Assembly: GCA_934647305.1 (NCBI GenBank)
Contig: CAKUFI010000028.1
Location: forward strand, 1-31,923
DNA: 31,923 nt
Source: an uncultured Clostridia bacterium
GTDB taxonomy: Bacteria > Bacillota > Clostridia > Christensenellales > Aristaeellaceae
Direction: 5' to 3'
Part shown: one piece after another, positions 17,101 through 24,164 of the stretch
Layout of the letters: each line of letters starts with the position of its first letter
Position numbering within the stretch: the first letter of the stretch is position 1
Notes under the pieces: model-generated
Told to the model about the DNA's origin: nothing
Databases searched by the model: none
The model's input: only the letters and a program-made list of their open reading frames with translations
Translations under genes and position numbers: made by a program

Positions 17101-17661
17101 GTGAAAGTGAGTCTTCACCACATGTCATTGTGTCTGTTCTGGTGGGTTCAGGTGTATTTGGATCTAGACACGGGCGAGACATATAACGCAGCGCATGATT
17201 CGGAGGAAATTGCCTCCGGAAGGCACAGGCTGCTGAAAATTCCACGCTACAATCAGGCCGTGATCTATCAGCGCTATCTGGAAATGGCGCGGGATCAGGG
17301 GGGGCTTGATGTGGGCGATATTCTGGAACGCTATCAGCGTTTCGAGTTGGCACCTGATCTGCAGATCGACAATGCGGAAGTATTTTTTAAAGAAGCGGAT
17401 GATCTGTGTCGAACTGTAAACGACCCGTCCATCCCGGAATTTGCAGACTATCACGAGTTGTTTGCGCTGCAGGCAGCCAGAGACTGGTGTACAAAAGAAG
17501 GGATCGAGTGGGAGGAAGACTGGCCCCCGAAGGAGCGCCGCCCGCTGGCGCTGACACCGCCGCCGTATGTGCTGCAGGAGTGGAGGAAACGCGCCTATGT
17601 CCCGCCAGCCGACAAAGTTATGCTGTCGGACGAAATTCAGGCGATGTTGATGACGAATTAA
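17101..17661 (+). CDS. Putative immunity protein C, UPF0158-like
   Basis: This is a 186-residue acidic cytoplasmic protein with a GTG start seven bases after AAGGAGG (17087-17093). The opening VYLDLDTGETYN, followed by RLLKIPRYN, faintly resembles UPF0158 proteins; the match is weak. It does not share the GGYI..TG.YI pattern of immunity proteins B, D, E and F, although tip C clearly shares their partner domain. The hydrophobic first 17 residues (LCLFWWVQVYL) could mean that the true start is downstream. Confidence 0.65.
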   Translation: MKVSLHHMSLCLFWWVQVYLDLDTGETYNAAHDSEEIASGRHRLLKIPRYNQAVIYQRYLEMARDQGGLDVGDILERYQRFELAPDLQIDNAEVFFKEADDLCRTVNDPSIPEFADYHELFALQAARDWCTKEGIEWEEDWPPKERRPLALTPPPYVLQEWRKRAYVPPADKVMLSDEIQAMLMTN

Positions 17662-17666
17662 CCTGC

Positions 17667-17695
17667 CGCCCCGCCCTCACCGGCGGGGCGTTTCT
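17667..17695 (+). terminator. Cassette-junction hairpin 3
   Basis: CGCCCCGCC (17667-17675) pairs with GGCGGGGCG (17682-17690) around CTCACC and is followed by TTTCTCATG. The stem and loop are the same as in hairpins 1 and 5. Confidence 0.8.
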
Positions 17696-17709
17696 CATGC
17701 CATAACGCC

Positions 17710-17739
17710 TTGACGCGAATGGCACGGTTGTGGTAGAAT
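17710..17739 (+). promoter_or_regulatory. Junction promoter candidate, cassette D
   Basis: TTGACG (17710-17715), 18 bases, TGG-TAGAAT (-10 at 17734-17739). It is preceded by ATG CCA TAA. Confidence 0.55.
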
Positions 17740-18569
17740 ACAAGTACAACGCGTGGGGCACTCAGCTGAGCCGCACGGGTGAGCTGGCGAACACCCTGGG
17801 CTACGCGAACCCGTTCCGCTACCGGGGCTACATCTACGACGACGAGACGTGGATGTACTGGCTGCGCAGCCGGTACTACTATCCTGAACTGCATCGGTTC
17901 ATTTCGGCGGATAACGTGATGGACGGCGCAGGTCTCTTCAGCGCCAACCTGTACGCCTACTGCAAGAATGCACCGGTGGGAGCGAGCGACCCGTCCGGGC
18001 ACTTCCTCATGAGTGCAGGTGCGGTGCTTTACGGAATAGTAGGCGTATTGGCTGCCGCGCTGACGGCTGTTGCGGTAGACATTGCGGCAGACAAGATTGA
18101 GCACGCGATCCCCATACTGCCAGGGAAGAGCATCGACCCGGAAATCAACATAACGATTGCCCTCACGCTCCCCTTCGTACTTTCTCAGTCGAGAACCGAA
18201 AGCCGCACGCAGGATATTACCATTACCTACCCTCCGCAGGAAGAGAGAAAGTACTATTTGGCGGCGGCATATGGACATGCATCTCCCATGTTGATTTCTC
18301 CGGCTATGACTGAAAAGGAGGCCTATGTCTTCCTTCGAGTAGCGGATTTTGAGACCAAGTTGATACGGCTTGCCACTGCGAAGTATTCAGAATCGGGCAT
18401 CCCGGTTGCATTGGGTGTGTATACAAGATATGGGCGTGATGCGTACAATCTGGCGAAGCGGTTCGGCACTCCACGGCTCGACGTTGCATCCGGGGCGTTT
18501 TATGAGCATTACAATGTAGAAGGTAACTCATATAAGATTATCCATTTCTGGTATTCTATAAGGAGATGA
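17730..18569 (+). CDS. Orphan Rhs core plus toxin tip, cassette D
   Basis: This 279-residue orphan frame has no ribosome binding site and a stop just upstream. Rhs core runs to DPSGH. A hydrophobic lead follows (about 92-117, VLYGIVGVLAAALTAVAV), then a second hydrophobic stretch and the linker SRTESRT. The C-terminal domain has RKYYLAAAYGHASPM, VALGVYTRYGRDAYNLA, YEHYNV and IHFWYSIRR. From about 18000 to 18454 its DNA is identical to cassette F at 22716-23170. After that the two differ. The last codons AGG AGA TGA also form the SD of the immunity gene. Confidence 0.75.
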   Translation: MVEYKYNAWGTQLSRTGELANTLGYANPFRYRGYIYDDETWMYWLRSRYYYPELHRFISADNVMDGAGLFSANLYAYCKNAPVGASDPSGHFLMSAGAVLYGIVGVLAAALTAVAVDIAADKIEHAIPILPGKSIDPEINITIALTLPFVLSQSRTESRTQDITITYPPQEERKYYLAAAYGHASPMLISPAMTEKEAYVFLRVADFETKLIRLATAKYSESGIPVALGVYTRYGRDAYNLAKRFGTPRLDVASGAFYEHYNVEGNSYKIIHFWYSIRR

Positions 18570-18573
18570 TTCC

Positions 18574-19065
18574 GTGAAAATTGCCCTGATCGACGCGATC
18601 GACCTGCTTGACCATGGCGGTTATATAGACAGGCAAACTGGGAAATATATCCCGCCCAAATGGCAGGCGGATGAATGTTACCCGGAACTCGGCCTGACGA
18701 GTGAGGACTACCAGCGCTTCGACGCAAATCCCGACAGGTATCTGACAAGTCTGGTGGTGCGTTTTAGCGGTGTGGACTGCAAGGCTGCTATGGCTATGGG
18801 GAACATTACCCGCGAACAGCTGATGGAGTTCGGCTACAAGCAACCGGAACAGTGGGAACTGTTTTACAGGGAACCGACGACGGTAGAAGGTGCTGCTCCG
18901 CGATGTACCGATGAAGACTGGGAGGCGTCGAAAAGAGTTGATGAGTATATGCGCGAGCATGGAGTGCTATGGGAATACTCTGCAAAGAGAACCGAACTCA
19001 GCATACAGCTTGTCAAGGATTGGATTGCCCAGCACGGCCTTGAGTGTGACGATTCGCAATCATAA
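18574..19065 (+). CDS. Putative immunity protein D
   Basis: The 163-residue cytoplasmic protein has a GTG start eight bases after AAGGAG (18560-18565), four bases from the toxin stop. Family pattern: GGYIDRQTGKYIPPKW near 14-29, LTSEDYQRF, ITREQLMEFG and EQWELFYREP. It is close to immunity proteins E and F but differs in patches (LLDHGG against LMGIGG; the last 40 residues). This fits changed specificity. The binding partner should be tip D. Confidence 0.72.
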   Translation: MKIALIDAIDLLDHGGYIDRQTGKYIPPKWQADECYPELGLTSEDYQRFDANPDRYLTSLVVRFSGVDCKAAMAMGNITREQLMEFGYKQPEQWELFYREPTTVEGAAPRCTDEDWEASKRVDEYMREHGVLWEYSAKRTELSIQLVKDWIAQHGLECDDSQS

Positions 19066-19079
19066 GCCTGCTACCCTTT

Positions 19080-19110
19080 CGCCCCGCCGCATTCCAGCGG
19101 CGGGGCTTTT
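19080..19110 (+). terminator. Cassette-junction hairpin 4 (second type)
   Basis: GCCCCGCCGC (19081-19090) pairs with GCGGCGGGGC (19097-19106) around ATTCCA, then TTTTCTCATGAGCGG. The stem is longer than in type 1, and the sequence after ATG differs: it joins the Rhs gene at SGLLSEVQ instead of at LDGNG. Confidence 0.8.
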
Positions 19111-19113
19111 CTC

Positions 19114-21861
19114 ATGAGCGGCCTGCTCTCTGAGGTGCAGTTCGTGTTCCGCTACGCGCGGAATCAGGGCACGGCGATGTTCACCAACCTGTTCCTGCAC
19201 CGCGAGGAGTTCGGCCAGAGCTTTGCCTACGACGGCAGCAACCGGCTGACCGGCGTCTCGACGCTGTCCGCGCAGAAATCGGCGATGGGCTACGACAGCG
19301 CGCACAACCTGACCTCGTACCGGCAGCCGGGCGCGCCGGAGAGCGCGAAGTACACGATGAACTACGGCTCCTCGACCGACGAGCGAAAGAAGCACCTGCT
19401 GCTGTCCAGCGTGACCCCGATGGGCCAGCGCGATGTGTACACCTACGATTCCTTCGGCAACAGCCTGACCGGCGTGCGCCAGAAGTCCGGCGACAGCGCG
19501 TACATCCGCACCGAGACCGCCTACGACGCATCCGGCGCGTATGCCGTGCAGGCGAAGGACGCGCGAGGCCACGCAGTCACACGCAACGTGGACGCGGAAA
19601 CCGGCCTGCTGACCAGCGTCACTGACCCGAACGGGCAGACGGTCAGCTATGCCTACGACGCCTCTAAGCGCGTGACCGGCGTGCAGACCACGGCGGGCGG
19701 CAAAACCTACAAGAACGCCTACACCTACTCGAACGACCGCATCCAGAAGGTGCAGCACAACACGACCAGCGACACGCCGGATGTGGAGTATACCTTCGGC
19801 TACGACGCGCTGGGCCGCAAGACCACGGTGAAGGTGGGCAGCCAGACGCTCTCGACGAACGTGTACGCCTCCGACCGCAGCGGTCTGCTCTCCGAAGTAC
19901 AGTACGGCAACGGCGGGAAGGTGAAGTACGCCTATGACGCGTACGACCGGCTGACCGGCGTGCGGTATGACGGCGAGACCTCCGACCGCTACGCCTACGA
20001 ATACGGCGCGGACGGCCAGGCCAGCGTGGTGCGGGACAACAGCCTGGGGCGCGTGGCGCAGACGGCCTGCGACCTGTCCGGGCGGGCGACCGAGAGCCAG
20101 CTGCGCGACGCGAGCGGCAATGTGCTGTACCGCGCGGGCATGACCTACGACGCGAGAAACCGCCTGACCGGGCTGAACGAAACGGCGAACGGGCAGGCGC
20201 ACGCGACGACCTATGCCTACGACAACGACAACCGCGTGACCGGCATGACCTTCGACGGCGGCAACGCCATCAGCTACACCTACGACAGCCTGGGCCGCAT
20301 CGCCAGTCGCACGGCCAGTCCGCTGAGCACGACCTACGGCTACGTTGCGGGCGGCTACGGCACGGGCAGCACCACGCCGCTGGTGGCGAGCATCCAGCAG
20401 ACGGCCATCCCGTTCAGCTACGCCTACGACAGCCGCGGGAACATCGTCTCCGAGACCCGCAGCGGCCAGACCACGACCTACGAGTACGACGCGCTGGGTC
20501 AGCTCACCCGCGTGAACGACCCGCACGAGAACGCGACGTGGGTGTACGCCTACGACCGCGGCGGCAACATGACCAGTAAGGTGCGCTACGCGTACACTAC
20601 CGGCACGCCGAGCGGCGGCCAGACGACCAGCTTCACCTATGACAGCGTGTGGAAGGACAGACTGACGGCGAACGGCCAGTACCCGCTGACCTACGACGCG
20701 ATTGGCAACCTGAAGAGCTACGGCGGCTGGACGTTCGAGTGGGAAGCCGGGCGGCAGCTGAAGCGGCAGACGCAGAACGCAACCGTCGTGACCTATGATT
20801 ACGACCACAACGGTATGCGCGTGCGCAAGACGGTGGCCAACACCAGCGGCTACGTCTACACCACGTACAACTACACCTGGCACGGCGGCCAGCTGGCGCA
20901 CATGACGAAGGGCACGGACGAGCTGCACTTCTTCTACGACGCGCAGAGCCGTCCGGCGAAGGTGGATTACAACGGCGTGATCTACACCTACGTCCACAAT
21001 TTGCAGGGAGATATCGTCGGCATCCTTGACGGGAACGGCACGGTTGTGGTAGAATACAAGTACAGCGCATGGGGCACACAGCTGAGCCGCACGGGTGAGC
21101 TGGCAAACACCCTGGGCTACGCGAACCCGTTCCGCTACCGCGGCTACATCTACGACGACGAGACGTGGATGTACTGGCTGCGCAGCAGGTATTACTACCC
21201 GGAGCTGCATCGGTTCATTTCGGCGGATAACGTGATGGACGGCGCGGGCCTCTTCAGCGCCAACCTGTACGCCTACTGCAAGAATGCGCCGGTAGGAGCA
21301 AGCGACCCGTCCGGGCACTTTGAGATCTCCTATTCAGAAGACAGAGCTGCGCCTAACTGGAGACCGATAGGCGGGGCCTCGGGAGATCGCATAATTGGGG
21401 CGATCATTGGTTCACTACTGTATGTATCTTTCAGAAGAATTACAAAGGTAGTAAGCAGAGTAAAGACCATTACTTCTGTCAGAGTGACCCCTGGTCCTTC
21501 TGCAACGCCCGCACCGGATGATCCGCCGGAGGAGGAGAGAAAGTACTATTTGGCGGCGGCATATGGACATGCATCTCCCATGTTGATTTCTCCGTCTATG
21601 ACTGAAAAGGAGGCCTATATCTTCCTTCATGTAGAGAATGTTGGAATCAAGTTAGCGCAACTTGCCACTGCGAAGTACTCAGAATCGGGTATCCCGGTTG
21701 CATTGGGCGTGTATACAAGATATGGGCGTGATGCGTACAATCTGGCAATACGGTTTGGCACTCCCCGACTCGACGTTGCGTCCGAGGCATTGTACGAGCA
21801 TTATAATGTAAATACGTTAAAATTTGATGAAATTCACTTCTGGTATTTTGTAAGGGGGTGA
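19114..21861 (+). CDS. Long orphan Rhs fragment plus toxin tip, cassette E
   Basis: This is a 915-residue frame with ATG nine bases after the junction hairpin and no ribosome binding site. Residues from SEVQFVFRYARN onward copy about residues 1119-1813 of the main Rhs protein, including all YD repeats and the core. The tip after DPSGH has a lead that differs from D (hydrophobic IIGAIIGSLLYVSF, then a Pro-rich TPGPSATPAPDDPP spacer). It ends in the shared domain with RKYYLAAAYGHASPM, VYTRYGRDAYNLA, YEHYNV and IHFWYFVRG. It lacks the DNRLRE and N-terminal regions, so it is probably not deliverable by itself. The stop overlaps the SD of the next gene. Confidence 0.8.
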   Translation: MSGLLSEVQFVFRYARNQGTAMFTNLFLHREEFGQSFAYDGSNRLTGVSTLSAQKSAMGYDSAHNLTSYRQPGAPESAKYTMNYGSSTDERKKHLLLSSVTPMGQRDVYTYDSFGNSLTGVRQKSGDSAYIRTETAYDASGAYAVQAKDARGHAVTRNVDAETGLLTSVTDPNGQTVSYAYDASKRVTGVQTTAGGKTYKNAYTYSNDRIQKVQHNTTSDTPDVEYTFGYDALGRKTTVKVGSQTLSTNVYASDRSGLLSEVQYGNGGKVKYAYDAYDRLTGVRYDGETSDRYAYEYGADGQASVVRDNSLGRVAQTACDLSGRATESQLRDASGNVLYRAGMTYDARNRLTGLNETANGQAHATTYAYDNDNRVTGMTFDGGNAISYTYDSLGRIASRTASPLSTTYGYVAGGYGTGSTTPLVASIQQTAIPFSYAYDSRGNIVSETRSGQTTTYEYDALGQLTRVNDPHENATWVYAYDRGGNMTSKVRYAYTTGTPSGGQTTSFTYDSVWKDRLTANGQYPLTYDAIGNLKSYGGWTFEWEAGRQLKRQTQNATVVTYDYDHNGMRVRKTVANTSGYVYTTYNYTWHGGQLAHMTKGTDELHFFYDAQSRPAKVDYNGVIYTYVHNLQGDIVGILDGNGTVVVEYKYSAWGTQLSRTGELANTLGYANPFRYRGYIYDDETWMYWLRSRYYYPELHRFISADNVMDGAGLFSANLYAYCKNAPVGASDPSGHFEISYSEDRAAPNWRPIGGASGDRIIGAIIGSLLYVSFRRITKVVSRVKTITSVRVTPGPSATPAPDDPPEEERKYYLAAAYGHASPMLISPSMTEKEAYIFLHVENVGIKLAQLATAKYSESGIPVALGVYTRYGRDAYNLAIRFGTPRLDVASEALYEHYNVNTLKFDEIHFWYFVRG
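19132..21218 (+). repeat. 2.1-kb Rhs core duplication, copy 2
   Basis: This is the gapless counterpart of 11236-13322. The left edge sits at GAGGTGCAG, a nine-base sequence also expected at the SGLLSEVQ position of the core (about 11998). The right edge is just before the tip. Confidence 0.9.
21026..21055 (+). promoter_or_regulatory. Promoter-like sequence inside cassette E core
   Basis: TTGACG (21026-21031), 18 bases, TGG-TAGAAT (-10 at 21050-21055). It is the same element as in the main gene and precedes tip E and immunity gene E. Confidence 0.5.
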
Positions 21862-21865
21862 TTTT

Positions 21866-22369
21866 ATGAAGGTTGCTCTGATTGACGCGATTGACCTGAT
21901 GGGTATCGGCGGTTATTTGGACAGGCAGACTGGGCAGTACATTCGCCCGAAGTGGCAAGTGGATGCATGTTATCCGGAACTCGGCCTGACGAGTGAGGAC
22001 TATCAGCGCTTCGCCGCAAATCCTGACAGGTACTTGACAGGCCCTGTAATGCGCTTGAGCGGTGTGGTTTGTAAAACTGCGATAGCTATGGGGAACATCA
22101 CCCGCGAACAGCTGATGGAGCTCGGCTTCAAGCAACCGGAGCAGTGGGAACTGTTTTACAGGGAACCGACGACGGTAGAAGGTGCTGCCCCGCGATGCCC
22201 CGATGAAGACTGGGAGGCATCAAAAAGGGTTACTGACTATATGCGTGAGCACGGTGGTGGCGCAGTATATATGGCCTACATCATAATGAAATCAGACATC
22301 GTCAACCAACTTGTCAGGGATTGGCTTACCCAGCATGGCATCGAGTACTACGACACTTCGCAGTCATAA
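21866..22369 (+). CDS. Putative immunity protein E
   Basis: The 167-residue protein has an ATG start after AAGGGGGTG, four bases from the tip stop. It belongs to the same family as D and F: LMGIGGYLDRQTGQYIRP, LTSEDYQRF, ITREQLMELG and EQWELFYREP. The last third is the most divergent part. The first half is nearly identical to immunity F, as expected from the shared ends of tips E and F. Confidence 0.72.
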   Translation: MKVALIDAIDLMGIGGYLDRQTGQYIRPKWQVDACYPELGLTSEDYQRFAANPDRYLTGPVMRLSGVVCKTAIAMGNITREQLMELGFKQPEQWELFYREPTTVEGAAPRCPDEDWEASKRVTDYMREHGGGAVYMAYIIMKSDIVNQLVRDWLTQHGIEYYDTSQS

Positions 22370-22382
22370 GTCTGCTCCCCCT

Positions 22383-22411
22383 CGCCCCGCCCTCACCGGC
22401 GGGGCGTTTCT
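22383..22411 (+). terminator. Cassette-junction hairpin 5
   Basis: CGCCCCGCC (22383-22391) pairs with GGCGGGGCG (22398-22406) around CTCACC and is followed by TTTCTCATG. Confidence 0.8.
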
Positions 22412-22425
22412 CATGCCATAATTCC

Positions 22426-22455
22426 TTGACGGGAATGGCACGGTTGTGGTAGAAT
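22426..22455 (+). promoter_or_regulatory. Junction promoter candidate, cassette F
   Basis: TTGACG (22426-22431), 18 bases, TGG-TAGAAT (-10 at 22450-22455). It is preceded by ATG CCA TAA. Confidence 0.55.
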
Positions 22456-23285
22456 ACAAGTACAACGCATGGGGCGCTCAGCTGAGCCGTACGGGCGAGC
22501 TGGCCAACACCCTGGGTTACGCGAACCCGTTCCGCTACCGTGGGTATATCTACGACGACGAGACGTGGATGTACTGGCTGCGCAGCAGGTACTACTACCC
22601 CAAGCTGCATCGGTTCATTTCGGCAGATAACGTGATGGACGGCGCGGGTCTCTTCAGCGCCAACCTGTACGCCTACTGCAAGAATGCGCCGGTGGGAGCA
22701 AGCGATCCGTCCGGGCACTTCCTCATGAGTGCAGGTGCGGTGCTTTACGGAATAGTAGGCGTATTGGCTGCCGCGCTGACGGCTGTTGCGGTAGACATTG
22801 CGGCAGACAAGATTGAGCACGCGATCCCCATACTGCCAGGGAAGAGCATCGACCCGGAAATCAACATAACGATTGCCCTCACGCTCCCCTTCGTACTTTC
22901 TCAGTCGAGAACCGAAAGCCGCACGCAGGATATTACCATTACCTACCCTCCGCAGGAAGAGAGAAAGTACTATTTGGCGGCGGCATATGGACATGCATCT
23001 CCCATGTTGATTTCTCCGGCTATGACTGAAAAGGAGGCCTATGTCTTCCTTCGAGTAGCGGATTTTGAGACCAAGTTGATACGGCTTGCCACTGCGAAGT
23101 ATTCAGAATCGGGCATCCCGGTTGCATTGGGTGTGTATACAAGATATGGGCGTGATGCGTACAATCTGGCAATACGGTTTGGCACTCCCCGACTCGACGT
23201 TGCGTCCGGGGCATTGTATGAGCATTATAATGTGTACCATTTCCCGTACAATAAGATTCATTTCTGGTATTCCATAAGGAGGTGA
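22446..23285 (+). CDS. Orphan Rhs core plus toxin tip, cassette F (D/E mosaic)
   Basis: This 279-residue orphan frame has no ribosome binding site and a stop upstream. Up to 23170 the tip DNA equals cassette D, including the hydrophobic lead and SRTESRT linker. From 23171 (NLAIRFGTPRLDVAS) it follows cassette E, then ends in its own YHFPYNKIHFWYSIRR. The exchange point lies inside the toxin domain, just after GRDAYNLA. The end AAGGAGGTGA is a perfect SD for the immunity gene and encodes the final RR and stop. Confidence 0.75.
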   Translation: MVEYKYNAWGAQLSRTGELANTLGYANPFRYRGYIYDDETWMYWLRSRYYYPKLHRFISADNVMDGAGLFSANLYAYCKNAPVGASDPSGHFLMSAGAVLYGIVGVLAAALTAVAVDIAADKIEHAIPILPGKSIDPEINITIALTLPFVLSQSRTESRTQDITITYPPQEERKYYLAAAYGHASPMLISPAMTEKEAYVFLRVADFETKLIRLATAKYSESGIPVALGVYTRYGRDAYNLAIRFGTPRLDVASGALYEHYNVYHFPYNKIHFWYSIRR

Positions 23286-23289
23286 TTTC

Positions 23290-23787
23290 GTGAAAGCTGC
23301 TTTGCTTGACGTGATTGACCTGATGGGCATCGGCGGTTATTTGGACAGGCAAACCGGGCAGTACATTCGCCCGAAGTGGCAAGTGGATGCATGTTATCCG
23401 GAACTCGGCCTGACGAGTGAGGATTATCAGCGCTTCGCCGCAAATCCCGACAGGTATCTGACAAGCCCTGTAGTGCGCCTGAGCGGTGTGGTTTGTAAAA
23501 ATGCGATGGCTATGGGGAACATCACCCGCGAACAGCTGATGGAGCTCGGCTACAAGCAACCGGAGCAGTGGGAACTGTTTTACAGGGAACCCCAGACGGT
23601 AGAGGGTACTGTTCCGCGATGTACCGATGAAGACTGGGAGGCATCAAAAAGGGTTGATGACTATATGCGCAAGCACGGCGGCGAAGTATATATAGCCTAC
23701 AGCAAAATAGGCTCAAACATCGTCGTGCAACTTGCAAAAGAGTGGATTGCCCAGCACGGCCTTGAGTGCGACGATTCGCAGTCATAA
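23290..23787 (+). CDS. Putative immunity protein F
   Basis: The 165-residue protein has a GTG start right after a perfect AAGGAGGTGA (23276-23285). Its first 90 residues are almost the same as immunity E (LMGIGGYLDRQTGQYIRP), while its last 15 residues equal those of immunity D (IAQHGLECDDSQS). The mosaic therefore continues through the immunity gene. The partner should be tip F, whose extreme C-terminus is unique. Confidence 0.72.
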   Translation: MKAALLDVIDLMGIGGYLDRQTGQYIRPKWQVDACYPELGLTSEDYQRFAANPDRYLTSPVVRLSGVVCKNAMAMGNITREQLMELGYKQPEQWELFYREPQTVEGTVPRCTDEDWEASKRVDDYMRKHGGEVYIAYSKIGSNIVVQLAKEWIAQHGLECDDSQS

Positions 23788-23800
23788 GTCTGCTCCCCCT

Positions 23801-23831
23801 CGCCCCGCCGCATTCCAGCGGCGGGGCTTTT
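23801..23831 (+). terminator. Cassette-junction hairpin 6 (second type)
   Basis: GCCCCGCCGC (23802-23811) pairs with GCGGCGGGGC (23818-23827) around ATTCCA, then TTTTCTCATGAGCGG, as in hairpin 4. Confidence 0.8.
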
Positions 23832-23834
23832 CTC

Positions 23835-23960
23835 ATGAGCGGTCTGCTCAGCGAGGTGCAGTACGGCAAGGTGAAGTACGCTTACGACGGGCCGACCGAC
23901 GTGAACGAAACGACGAACGGATAGACGCATGCTATACCTACGATAGCGCGGCCTTGTGAA
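23835..23960 (+). pseudogene. Decayed Rhs core remnant, cassette G
   Basis: After ATGAGCGGTCTGCTCAGC the sequence follows the Rhs core at about 11987-12050 (SEVQYGKVKYAYD). It then jumps to the part at about 12280-12330 (NETTNG, then TYDSA) with deletions and an in-frame TAG at 23922-23924. It is the last, broken member of the array and carries no intact tip. Confidence 0.75.
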
Positions 23961-24164
23961 GCTGTTGATTATGCCATACTGAACAAGCCGCAGCTTCGGA
24001 GAGGCGATGTAACTGCGCGGAACGATCTCCTCGACCTGACCCCGCTGATCTGGGTGGTCATTTGTTTATGGGACTTGGGAATAGACTTCTTTGCCGTTCG
24101 GCTTTACCGCAGGGAACATTCCCGGGCTGTGCATGACACGGAATGGATTCTGCGGCAGTAGGTG
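23925..24164 (+). pseudogene. Open fragment with one hydrophobic segment, no start
   Basis: The frame stays open for about 79 codons to the stop TAG near 24162 but has no start codon with a ribosome binding site. The readable part includes LRRGDVTARNDLLDLTPL and a hydrophobic stretch WVVICLWDLGIDFFAV, then a charged tail with EWILRQ. It may be the 3' end of a lost cassette gene or of an unrelated membrane protein. I do not recognise it. Confidence 0.35.

Noticed and set aside
16675..18278. Minus-strand frames opposite cassettes C and D
   Set aside because: They recur wherever the Rhs core is repeated, as expected for shadows, and no start is supported.
7810..21318. Very long minus-strand open frames opposite the Rhs genes (about 681, 997 and 752 codons)
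   Set aside because: They are antisense shadows of GC-rich Rhs coding DNA. They lack ribosome binding sites and known domains, and break where the Rhs frame ends or the tip composition changes.
14762..23831. Repeated GC hairpins as a CRISPR-like array
   Set aside because: Spacing is 1.2-3.3 kb and the intervals are genes, not spacers.
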